From positions 1 to 21,107 of IMG/VR virus record IMGVR_UViG_3300025151_007610: a stretch of DNA of 21,107 nucleotides, one strand, 5' to 3'. Positions 14,568 to 21,107 of this stretch are shown here, one piece after another. The stretch is from a virus. A program made the position numbers and the translations under genes. The notes under the pieces were generated by a model. It was not told the origin of the DNA, made no database searches, and saw only the letters and a list, made by a program, of their open reading frames with translations. The first letter of the stretch is position 1; each line of letters starts with the position of its first letter.

Positions 14568-15441
14568 AGTGATAACTTCTTATAAGCCAGGCACTTGGGA
14601 ACAATATTCTCGCAAAGGAATAGAATCCATGGCTGAACAATTTCCAAAAGAAATTGACATAGTGGTATACGCTGAGGAACCAAAACCAAAATGTAATCAT
14701 GAAAGATTGCAATGGATAGATTTAAATTCAGCAGAACCGGAATTATTTAAATTTAAAAACAAGCACAAAAACGATCCTGTTGCAAATGGAGAACTGCAAG
14801 AAATACCTAATGGCGTAAGACGCCCGGCTGAATTGCAAAAGAAAGGTGGCATGGACAAAAATAAAGGATCATATCTCTGGGCGGCCGTACGTTTTGCAAA
14901 CAAAGTGTTCTGTGTAGTCAACGGTGTACGTAATTCAAAAGATTATGATTATGTGGTATGGATCGATGCTGACACATTTACTTTTAGGCCTGTGCCATTA
15001 GACTTTTTCAAATCTTTGTTGCCAACAGATACCATGGTCACATATCTGGGAAGAGAAAATCCTAAACTAGGTGATGGTGGCAAATATCCAGAATGCGGCT
15101 TTGTTGGTTACAATCTAAAACACCCTGAAGTCCAAAATTTTGTGGATGAGTGGGAACAACTATACGTTACCGACGAGGTATTCAAATTGCTAGAGTGGCA
15201 TGACTCTTTTGTCTTTTGGCACCTGACTAAAAAATATCAGAAGCAAAAATCAGTTAAGGTTAATGACATAGGTTATTGGAAAGGGGTACGTGGACATCAT
15301 GTGTTTGTTAACAGTGAACTAGGACTATACATGGACCATATGAAAGGTAAGCGTAAAAAGATAGGAAGCTCGGCTCTCAATGACTTGAAAGTACAACACA
15401 CGGTCGACTACTGGAAAAGCGTACCACCGAGTTTGAAATGA
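14557..15441 (+). CDS. GT-A-fold glycosyltransferase-like protein
   Basis: 294 residues. MKIKVITSYKPGTWEQYSRKGI looks like the first strand and helix of a nucleotide-sugar transferase, and DYDYVVWIDADTFTFRPV carries a DxD (D137, D139) after a hydrophobic strand, the GT-A metal site. YPECGFVGYNLKHPEVQNFVDEW resembles the acceptor strand and helix following it in GT8/GT2-type enzymes. A large insert rich in Lys (residues 62-105) precedes the DxD strand. The start has a good ribosome site (TAGGAGA, seven bases before ATG), the clearest in the operon, so it may be expressed at a higher level than its coupled neighbours. The end forms ATGA with the next gene. No membrane segment; sugar unknown. 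Confidence 0.75.
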   Translation: MKIKVITSYKPGTWEQYSRKGIESMAEQFPKEIDIVVYAEEPKPKCNHERLQWIDLNSAEPELFKFKNKHKNDPVANGELQEIPNGVRRPAELQKKGGMDKNKGSYLWAAVRFANKVFCVVNGVRNSKDYDYVVWIDADTFTFRPVPLDFFKSLLPTDTMVTYLGRENPKLGDGGKYPECGFVGYNLKHPEVQNFVDEWEQLYVTDEVFKLLEWHDSFVFWHLTKKYQKQKSVKVNDIGYWKGVRGHHVFVNSELGLYMDHMKGKRKKIGSSALNDLKVQHTVDYWKSVPPSLK

Positions 15442-16307
15442 AAATAGAAGTTTGGACACAGCACGGGCCTTTGAATTCAGAAAAAATTTTCAAAGCGTTT
15501 ACGAAAAGTTTAGAAGAAGCAGGCGATGAAGTAATACTAAACACCCCGAGTGATGCCGATGTGGCTGTGATATGGAGCGTTCTGTGGCAAGGCAGAATGA
15601 GGAACTATAAACAAATATGGGAAAGATACAGACAAGCAAACAAGCCAGTAGTGGTGCTAGAAGTAGGCGGACTAAGAAGGAATGAAAGTTTCAAGATTGC
15701 AATCAATGGTGTCAACAGGAAAGCAGATTTTGCCAATCAAGATGTTGACGACACAAGATGGCCTCTATTCAAACATGAATTGAAACCATGGAAACAGACA
15801 GGCGACAACATTATAATATTAGGACAACATAGTGCCTCTGAACAATGGAAAGGTATGCCTAGCATGGGTGTTTGGTTCGAGCAACAAGTAAATGAAATCA
15901 GAAAACACACAGAAAGACCTATTCAAATAAGACCACATCCGAGGAATCCTGTAGGATTCGACGCACGAAAATTCAAGAATGTAAGTGTAGCACGTCCGAT
16001 AATGGACCGAAGCACCGTTGATGATACAAACTTTAAAGATGTGCTCAACAATGCCTGGGCCGTCGTAAATTTTAGTTCCAATCCTGCGATGGAGGCAGTG
16101 ATAAACGGAATACCTGTATTTGTGTCTGAAAGCAGTCTGTGTTATGAAGTTGGCAATCACAGTCTAGTAAATATCAACAATCCTAAAATGCCTGACAGAA
16201 AAGAGTGGATCAATAAGTTATCATACACAGAATGGTTTGAAGATGAGATAGCAAGAGGCTTACCATGGAGAAGAATAAAAAATAGGCTTATGAAAAATTA
16301 CATATGA
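15438..16307 (+). CDS. capsule-synthesis/GT-B-like transferase paralogue P4
   Basis: 289 residues. The shared block is IIILGQHS then helix and RPIQIRPHP (160-168), with WAVVNFSSNPAMEAVINGIPV (207-227) and the ending MPDRKEWINKLSYTEWFEDEIARGLPWRRIKNRLMK. This one keeps the E-A pair of the GT-B motif (MEA) and G-x-P-V, like P1. It groups with P3 by RPHP and by the long basic end (K/RNRL). The N-terminal WTQHGPLNSEKIFKAFTKSL may bind nucleotide or acceptor. Starts and ends with ATGA overlaps with the genes on either side. It lies four genes from P3, so the family is not simply one tandem array. Function inferred as sugar transfer. Confidence 0.65.
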   Translation: MKIEVWTQHGPLNSEKIFKAFTKSLEEAGDEVILNTPSDADVAVIWSVLWQGRMRNYKQIWERYRQANKPVVVLEVGGLRRNESFKIAINGVNRKADFANQDVDDTRWPLFKHELKPWKQTGDNIIILGQHSASEQWKGMPSMGVWFEQQVNEIRKHTERPIQIRPHPRNPVGFDARKFKNVSVARPIMDRSTVDDTNFKDVLNNAWAVVNFSSNPAMEAVINGIPVFVSESSLCYEVGNHSLVNINNPKMPDRKEWINKLSYTEWFEDEIARGLPWRRIKNRLMKNYI

Positions 16308-17032
16308 ACGTTATAGAAGAAATTAAATGGAAACCATACGAAGGTGAAACTGTCAACACTAAACTTATAATACGTGGAGGCAAGAAGATACAGGAAACTG
16401 CTTTCTATGAGGACCGTGTCAATGCCAAGGCCAAAGGTAATGCTTACTGCATTGGAAATGGTCCGTCAAGGAAAAACTTTGATTTAAACAGACTTAAAGC
16501 CACAGGACAGACTTACGGATGTAACGCATTGTACAGAGACTTCATACCAGATTTTATTTTCAGCGTTGATGCCAAAATGACTCTCTCAATGGTCAAGGAT
16601 AAAGTTTATGAAAAATGCATACACTATGCACCTTCATTAGAAGTCAACAGACACCCAAAAGGCGGACCGCCTGTGTTACATTTGATACCAAACAATCCAC
16701 ACTGGATATCAGGAAACACGGCCTTTTGGACCGCTGGTGTGCATGGACACAGAAACATTTACTTGATTGGTTATGATTTCCGAGAGTACGGCAAGGGCAA
16801 ACTTAACAACATATACCAAGACACAATTAATTATGGTGCCAGGAATGACGACACCGTGTTCGATGGTTGGTTAAAACAATTTAGAGACATGCTAAAGATG
16901 AGGCCTTACGTAAATTATACTATTGTGCATGATGATCCACCTGAGTATATGAATTATCTGCAGACGGGGACTGATTTAGGTAACACTAAACTTATGACTT
17001 ATTCTGAATTTGAAAAGGTGCTAACACCTTGA
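16304..17032 (+). CDS. GT42/DUF115-like glycosyltransferase (sialyltransferase-type fold)
   Basis: 242 residues, last gene of the plus operon. GNAYCIGNGPSRKNFDLNRL contains the GNGPS turn (51-55) found near the N-terminus of GT42 sialyltransferases (Campylobacter Cst type) and of DUF115/MptE-like proteins. The order of further motifs also fits GT42: a C-N pair (73-74), PDFIFSVD, then SGNTAFWTAGVHGHRNIYLIGYDF (136-159), which parallels the S-G, helix and IYLSGIDF of Cst enzymes. The region that gives Cst its catalytic His is not visible here, so activity as a sialyltransferase is unproven. It may transfer another CMP-linked nonulosonate or only share the fold. It overlaps the minus-strand SprT gene tail by 12 bases. 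Confidence 0.65.
   Translation: MNVIEEIKWKPYEGETVNTKLIIRGGKKIQETAFYEDRVNAKAKGNAYCIGNGPSRKNFDLNRLKATGQTYGCNALYRDFIPDFIFSVDAKMTLSMVKDKVYEKCIHYAPSLEVNRHPKGGPPVLHLIPNNPHWISGNTAFWTAGVHGHRNIYLIGYDFREYGKGKLNNIYQDTINYGARNDDTVFDGWLKQFRDMLKMRPYVNYTIVHDDPPEYMNYLQTGTDLGNTKLMTYSEFEKVLTP
17015..17030. terminator. short hairpin in the convergent overlap
   Basis: AAGGTG (17015-17020) and CACCTT (17025-17030) form a perfect 6-bp stem with a CTAA loop, lying exactly over the facing ends of the GT42-like gene (+) and the SprT gene (-). On the minus strand the stem is followed by TTTTCAAATT, a weak T-run; on the plus strand none follows. It may end transcription mainly from the SprT side. Confidence 0.45.
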
Positions 17033-17497
17033 TAAGCCTAGACCTGCCAATTTAAATTTATTTTTCCAGGCAAAAAAGTTTTTATTGTGATTTGAATATG
17101 GGTCTTTGAGCCAAGACATTTGGTACAGGTGCACCATTTCGTGTGCTAAAGTTTCTATAAAGTCTTTCCATGTTGGAAACTTACAATGTAACTCTATGTA
17201 AAAATCTACATCTATGTGATATGGGATAACCCTTTGATCGAACTTGCCTTTGGGCGTTTTTCTGTTGTCCCAATTTGCTACACATCTTCCCCAGTCCTTG
17301 TGTAGTTTCTTTATTTGTATTTCAACCATTGGTAATCTACTGTTGAACAATCCTCTGTTTATTACCCTGAACCACTGGTACGCTTGATCCGAAGTTGGCT
17401 TATAACCAGTTTTGTTCTTGTGTCTAGTCAGACTATTTTCCAACTTAACTTTGAATTGTTTTCTGACGTTTACTTTTTTACTTTTTGTTTTTTTCAT
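17021..17497 (-). CDS. SprT-like zinc metallopeptidase
   Basis: 158 residues. The motif HEMVHLYQ (H119-E120-x2-H123) is the zinc- and water-activating site, and H137 in SNHNKNFFAWKNKF is the expected third zinc ligand, in the same spacing as SprT/Spartan proteins. The N-terminus is very basic (KKTKSKKVNVRKQFKVKLE) and may bind nucleic acid. Spartan cleaves proteins cross-linked to DNA; phage relatives are widespread in marine phages with no proven role. It is the only minus-strand gene between two plus-strand regions, and its end overlaps the previous gene by 12 bases. It lacks the usual C-terminal zinc ribbon seen in cellular SprT; the DNA-linked proteolysis role is inferred from the family. 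Confidence 0.85.
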   Translation of the reverse strand: MKKTKSKKVNVRKQFKVKLENSLTRHKNKTGYKPTSDQAYQWFRVINRGLFNSRLPMVEIQIKKLHKDWGRCVANWDNRKTPKGKFDQRVIPYHIDVDFYIELHCKFPTWKDFIETLAHEMVHLYQMSWLKDPYSNHNKNFFAWKNKFKLAGLGLSRC

Positions 17498-17499
17498 GG

Positions 17500-17527
17500 T
17501 TGACTATATTACCAATTATGCTATAAT
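17500..17527 (+). promoter_or_regulatory. strong sigma70-type promoter
   Basis: TTGACT (17500-17505), 16-base spacer, TATAAT (17522-17527), 24 bases before the ATG at 17552. The -35 matches five of six bases and the -10 is perfect; the best promoter in the window. It would drive the HARP-like protein, uvsW and the genes after it, probably by host polymerase early in infection. The leader has no Shine-Dalgarno site. Confidence 0.7.
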
Positions 17528-17551
17528 ATACTAATAATTATCTAAAATACC

Positions 17552-18907
17552 ATGACTGAAATGCACACAGATTTGCCAAAAACTATAAACGAAGCACTCA
17601 AAATACTAGCATATAATGATTATTTTTGGGCAAACCCTTCAATGATTGGAAATACCGGCGTAATCAAGCCACATCCTAAAGATCACCAAACAGTCAGATC
17701 ATTAGCCGAATCTCAATATCCATGGACAGAAAAACAGGGTAAATTAGCATTGGTAATACTTAAAAGGTACCTTACAAAGTTCCAGGCACATGGCATGGAC
17801 ATTAAATCTTTACTAGACAAGCCTGTTTTCGATGAAGAATTCAGGGTGATTAGTTTTGAGAAAACCATAGAAAAATTTACTGATGAAAACAATGTGGATA
17901 TGATTGAAATGCGTTTTCCTTATAATAAAAAAATTATTCAACTAATAAGATGTCTTAAAGACAAAAGAGGAATGCCTGTGAGTTACAGTCAGTACGATGG
18001 TGATGCAAAAAAATGGTTGTTCAAGCATAGCGATGTAACCGCATACTATTTGACCCTCATAGCAGTCAGATATGATTTTAAATTTACTGATGACAGTCTG
18101 TTGAATGACTATGATCATATCAAAAAAGAAATCATAGGACACAGAAAACCAACCGCCAGACTGATAGGTGATCAGATTGTTATAGACAATGCATCTACTT
18201 CCCTACAAGAATATTGGAATGAAAATTTAAAACATAAGTCTGCCTTACAACAGTTAGATGCGTTGAAAAACTTTGCAATAAGTGCCAACAACATTAGTGT
18301 GCCTGCACAAAATGAAGTTGCATACAGAATTGCTCACAACAATCACCACAAGCTCTGGATCAATTCCAAAGACTTCACAAAGAAAGATGTTGTCAAAGCA
18401 TTAATTGAACTGGACTGTTTTCCATTACTAGTGCCAGTGAGTGGTGACATTCACATGGATGAGGATTTGAAGCACACATGGGAATGGTTGAATGCTTTCA
18501 AATCTCATGGAATTGACTTACTAAATCATTGCTCTTGGGGATTCGATGTCAAAGAGCCAATATTCAAAAAGGATGTCGACAGGCACAACGATAGAACTTA
18601 TCTTTTAGACAATCAAAAATCAAACGAATTTTTTCAGAACCTTTATGAACTACATCAAATGAGTAAACAATTCAAACTTATCAATAAAGACACAAAAATT
18701 ATCTTTGTAAGAAATAGGATACCGAGAGCACTTATCAAAAGTAAGGTAAAACCAAAGGCATCGTTGATTGCACTGGGTGGAGGATACTACGCCACTGGCA
18801 CTGATAACCTAAAAAGACTTCTTGAAAATCTTCCTAAAAAGTTGTATTATAGTGATCACCAACCGAGTAGTTGGGATTGGCATGATCATATTATACAAAA
18901 AATTTAA
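17552..18907 (+). CDS. protein with HARP-like region, encoded before uvsW; function unknown
   Basis: 451 residues. Residues 118-170 (IEMRFPYNKKIIQLIRCLKD, then KWLFKHSD and VTAYYL) follow the HARP-domain pattern: aromatic/hydrophobic, F-P-Y-N/S, I-I, lysine-rich turn, and a K-x-W-x-F strand. The HARP domain binds forked DNA in annealing helicases such as SMARCAL1. No Walker A or DExH box is present, although the second half (PLLVPVSGDI near 300, TKIIFVRNRIPR near 385) has an alpha/beta pattern that could be a degenerate RecA-like fold. The N-terminus has SQYPWTEKQGKLALVILKRY, a helix of a type often found in phage primase and helicase N-terminal regions. The stop TAA touches the uvsW ATG. Similarity is by eye; helicase partner role is inferred. 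Confidence 0.6.
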   Translation: MTEMHTDLPKTINEALKILAYNDYFWANPSMIGNTGVIKPHPKDHQTVRSLAESQYPWTEKQGKLALVILKRYLTKFQAHGMDIKSLLDKPVFDEEFRVISFEKTIEKFTDENNVDMIEMRFPYNKKIIQLIRCLKDKRGMPVSYSQYDGDAKKWLFKHSDVTAYYLTLIAVRYDFKFTDDSLLNDYDHIKKEIIGHRKPTARLIGDQIVIDNASTSLQEYWNENLKHKSALQQLDALKNFAISANNISVPAQNEVAYRIAHNNHHKLWINSKDFTKKDVVKALIELDCFPLLVPVSGDIHMDEDLKHTWEWLNAFKSHGIDLLNHCSWGFDVKEPIFKKDVDRHNDRTYLLDNQKSNEFFQNLYELHQMSKQFKLINKDTKIIFVRNRIPRALIKSKVKPKASLIALGGGYYATGTDNLKRLLENLPKKLYYSDHQPSSWDWHDHIIQKI

Positions 18908-20374
18908 ATGAGTAGTTGTAAATTAATAATAAAAGACGAAGTAAATGTGAAGTTTGAAAACTTATCTCTCGAATGGAGAAAGAGATTGTCCAATAAATTC
19001 AAATACGAAATACCATATGCCAGACATCTTCCAGCAGTAAAACTAGGTAGATGGGATGGAAAGGTAAGTTTTTTTGGATTAGGTGGCACGACATATCTTA
19101 ATCTAGTTGATCAGATCATTCCCATACTAGATGAGGGTGGTGTTTACATAGATGTCGAAGACCAAAGGCATAAGCACAATTTTGAATTCAAGACAGTTGA
19201 TAAAAATTATCTGTCACATCTCACATGGCCTGACAAACATCCATGTGCGGGGCAATCAATAGAATTAAGAGATTATCAAGTGGAGACAATCAACAAGTTT
19301 ATCGAGAATCCACAGAGCATACAAGAGATCGCCACTGGCGCAGGTAAGACCATTATAACAGCGGCACTGTGCCAACTGGTCGAACCATACGGCAGAACCA
19401 TTACCATTGTTCCTAACAAAAGTCTAGTTACACAGACTGAAGAGGACTTCCTCGCTTGTAACTTAGATACAGGTGTCTACTATGGCGACCGTAAGGAAGT
19501 TGGCAGATACAACACAATAGCGACCTGGCAAAGTCTTAATGTTCTTGAAAAGAAAGCAAAGAATGAACACAGCACGGAGTTTAAAGAATTCTGTGATGGC
19601 ATCCAGACTGTGATTATAGATGAAGTACACATGGCAAAAGCAGATGTTCTAAAAAGATTGCTGACTGGACCATTTGCACACTGCGGAATAAGATGGGGAC
19701 TGACCGGAACTGTACCGAAGGCAGACTACGAATTTATGGGTCTAAAATGCAGTATAGGAGAAGTTGCTAATCGGATACAGGCAAGTGAACTACAAGACAA
19801 AGGTGTACTTGCCAACTGTCATGTTAATGTTTTACAAACACAGGATCACCCACAGTTTAAAACATACGGCGAAGAACTCAAATGGCTAACAACAGATACA
19901 ACAAGGATGACTTGGGTGGCAAACACAATAAAAGACATAGCAACATCAGGAAACACCTTAATACTCGTTGATAGAATTTCGGCAGGTGAACTACTAGAGA
20001 AGAAAATAAAGGATTCAGTTTTCGTATCAGGATCAACTAAAAACATGGATAGAAAGGAACAATATGATGAGATATCTACTGCAACAAATAAAGTTATTAT
20101 TGCCACATATGGAGTTGCCGCTGTTGGCATTAACATTCCTAGGATTTTTAATCTTGTTCTCATAGAACCAGGCAAGTCATTTGTTAGGGTGATACAATCG
20201 ATAGGACGTGGTATAAGAAAGGCAGAGGACAAAGACAGTGTACAGATATGGGATATTACCAGTAGTTGCAAATTTGCCAAAAGACATTTAGGTGCAAGGA
20301 AAAAGTTTTACAAAGAAGCCAATTATCCGTATAATATAGAAAAAATAAATTATGAAAATCCTTACACTAGATAA
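18908..20374 (+). CDS. uvsW: UvsW-like RNA-DNA and recombination helicase (SF2)
   Basis: 488 residues, near the 503 of T4 UvsW. The N-terminal 100 residues match the T4 N-terminal domain in the run AVKLGRWDGKVSFFGLG. SF2 motifs follow in order: RDYQ (121-124), Walker A ATGAGKT (142-148), VPNKSLVTQTEEDF (168-181), DEVH (238-241), LTGT (265-268), ATYGVAAVGINIP (399-411) and QSIGRGIRK (430-438). The enzyme unwinds branched DNA, including R-loops and Holliday junctions, and anneals strands, switching replication from origin to recombination mode in T4. The start lies directly after the HARP-like gene stop; the end overlaps the next gene by 23 bases. In T4 uvsW is separately regulated late; here it appears to follow an early-type promoter. 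Confidence 0.93.
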   Translation: MSSCKLIIKDEVNVKFENLSLEWRKRLSNKFKYEIPYARHLPAVKLGRWDGKVSFFGLGGTTYLNLVDQIIPILDEGGVYIDVEDQRHKHNFEFKTVDKNYLSHLTWPDKHPCAGQSIELRDYQVETINKFIENPQSIQEIATGAGKTIITAALCQLVEPYGRTITIVPNKSLVTQTEEDFLACNLDTGVYYGDRKEVGRYNTIATWQSLNVLEKKAKNEHSTEFKEFCDGIQTVIIDEVHMAKADVLKRLLTGPFAHCGIRWGLTGTVPKADYEFMGLKCSIGEVANRIQASELQDKGVLANCHVNVLQTQDHPQFKTYGEELKWLTTDTTRMTWVANTIKDIATSGNTLILVDRISAGELLEKKIKDSVFVSGSTKNMDRKEQYDEISTATNKVIIATYGVAAVGINIPRIFNLVLIEPGKSFVRVIQSIGRGIRKAEDKDSVQIWDITSSCKFAKRHLGARKKFYKEANYPYNIEKINYENPYTR

Positions 20375-20855
20375 CAGGACATACAAACTAGAGAAAATAC
20401 CGGAATGGGTAGATGAAAAACTAAGATTCGCAGTATTAGACAATTCAAACCCAGAAGAACCAGATTTCTTTTACATACCTCTAATATTTCTTGAAAGTTT
20501 CAATGCTCCGGCGGCCGTGCTAGAAATCGGTCAGCACAAAATTAAAATGCCACTTGATTGGAAAATGCTTATAGGAGAGGCCGGCCAGTCTGAAATGCAT
20601 GTGCTTCCAATTACAAGTTTAAACGACAGAGGCTTTGATGCATTTACTTTCAATCCTATGTCTAGTTCAAAACCAGAATTCTTGCCAATAGATATCGTGG
20701 ACATTTACACAGAGGTGAAATGGTATTTTCCAAAAATAAAGTCAGGACAGATGTTGGCAGTGCCATTAAACAATGGACCAAAACCAACATGTGCATATTT
20801 CGTAAAAGATATTTCAAGACAATGTGAACAGGTAGACTATGGCTCGGTATGGTAA
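20352..20855 (+). CDS. conserved-looking protein downstream of uvsW, function unknown
   Basis: 167 residues. It begins inside uvsW (ATG at 20352, overlap 23 bases). Features: EKIPEWVDEKLRFAVLDN near the start, PLIFLESFNAPAAVLEIGQH, MPLDWKMLIGE, PITSLNDRGFDAFTFNP, a WYFPKIKSGQMLAVPLNNGPKP segment and CAYFVKDISRQ. No membrane span or Cys cluster. The pattern looks like a compact beta-rich fold, and its tight placement between uvsW and further genes suggests a replication-module accessory, but I do not recognise a family with certainty and assign no function. The small overlapping ORF at 20839 continues the coupled series. Confidence 0.75.
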   Translation: MKILTLDNRTYKLEKIPEWVDEKLRFAVLDNSNPEEPDFFYIPLIFLESFNAPAAVLEIGQHKIKMPLDWKMLIGEAGQSEMHVLPITSLNDRGFDAFTFNPMSSSKPEFLPIDIVDIYTEVKWYFPKIKSGQMLAVPLNNGPKPTCAYFVKDISRQCEQVDYGSVW

Positions 20856-21069
20856 AAAAAGTATCAAAATAGATGCTCCGGTTATGATAGTACAGAAGAA
20901 AGCGATTTGGATGGATGAAGCATGGGTCAGGGATTTTTTTGGATGGATGAACAAGAACAAATTTAAACTTTCAGGTATGAAACATTTGAATAATAAATTA
21001 AAATTAACCTTTGTTGATGCAAAAGAATGCACAATGTTTGGATTAAAATATGCCAGCAGAAAAAAATAG
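20839..21069 (+). CDS. small basic protein, function unknown
   Basis: 76 residues, starting 17 bases before the previous gene's end, so likely translated by coupling. The composition is basic with several aromatic residues (DEAWVRDFFGWMNKNKFKL, then KHLNNKLKLTFVDAKEC). No membrane span, no known motif. Basic charge and size would suit nucleic-acid binding or a small accessory to the uvsW module, but this is only inferred. The next gene begins inside its last 20 bases. Confidence 0.6.
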   Translation: MARYGKKSIKIDAPVMIVQKKAIWMDEAWVRDFFGWMNKNKFKLSGMKHLNNKLKLTFVDAKECTMFGLKYASRKK

Positions 21070-21107
21070 AAAATTTTTTGATTTAAGAAACGGATTGAAA
21101 GCGGTAG
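21050..21107 (+). CDS. start of a further gene, truncated by window end
   Basis: An ATG at 21050 opens a frame with no stop to the window edge, encoding 19 residues (MPAEKNRKFFDLRNGLKAV). It overlaps the preceding gene by 20 bases, the same spacing style as the rest of the module. The residues are too few to name. The reading is supported only by coupling and an open frame. Confidence 0.45.
   Translation, partial: MPAEKNRKFFDLRNGLKAV

Noticed and set aside
2389-17032. Toxin-antitoxin or anti-phage defence island
   Set aside because: Every recognised gene is a sugar, methyl, sulfate, amide or acyl enzyme; no nuclease, small toxin pair or defence-type motor is present.
1-21107. tRNA genes, CRISPR arrays, insertion sequences, integrase or attachment sites
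   Set aside because: Intergenic space is almost absent and no cloverleaf, regular repeat-spacer pattern, transposase motif or flanking direct repeat was seen by eye. A covariance-model scan would be decisive for tRNAs.

Overview
The window is a piece of an AT-rich, very densely coded genome of a T4-like myovirus, most likely a marine phage. The evidence is a set of T4-type replication and recombination genes: the C-terminal part of a gp32-like ssDNA-binding protein (1-496), a UvsX recombinase (666-1721), a UvsY-like mediator (1944-2405) and a UvsW helicase (18908-20374). The very small gaps, 1-30 base overlaps, overlapping start/stop codons and stray radical SAM, SprT and asparagine synthetase genes fit marine T4-like phages of alpha-proteobacteria or cyanobacteria. 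The host cannot be fixed from this sequence.

Layout. (a) 1-2405: gp32 end, a hairpin plus promoter-like region, a 32-residue membrane peptide, uvsX, a small acidic protein, uvsY. (b) 2389-5323, plus strand: HAD-like hydrolase, twitch-type radical SAM enzyme, GT8-like glycosyltransferase, unknown 147-residue protein. (c) 5294-9126, minus strand: a five-gene operon read right to left (SGNH-like hydrolase, polysaccharide transferase-like protein P1, FkbM methyltransferase, NAD-dependent sugar epimerase/dehydratase, GT2-like glycosyltransferase). (d) 9166-17032, plus strand: an eight-gene, mostly overlapping operon (GT61 glycosyltransferase, transferase-like P2 and P3, glutamine-dependent asparagine synthetase, sulfotransferase, GT-A glycosyltransferase, transferase-like P4, a GT42/DUF115-like protein). 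(e) 17021-21107: a minus-strand SprT-like metallopeptidase, then a plus-strand series led by a strong promoter: a HARP-domain-like protein, UvsW, two unknown proteins and the start of another gene.

How it works together. The core genes make the recombination-dependent replication machinery (gp32, UvsX, UvsY, UvsW). Between uvsY and uvsW sits about 14.6 kb that looks like a complete glycan-building and decorating island: sugar interconversion, at least four recognisable glycosyltransferases of different folds, four diverged copies of one transferase-like family, and enzymes that could add methyl, sulfate, amide or acyl changes. The target of this glycan (virion protein, host surface polysaccharide, or lipid) cannot be read from the window. 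The most unusual points are the four-member in-locus gene family, the pairing of asparagine synthetase with a sulfotransferase, the sialyltransferase-like protein, and a protein with a HARP-like domain encoded directly before UvsW. No tRNA, rRNA, CRISPR array, insertion sequence or integrase was seen, and no stretch longer than 300 bases lacks a gene.
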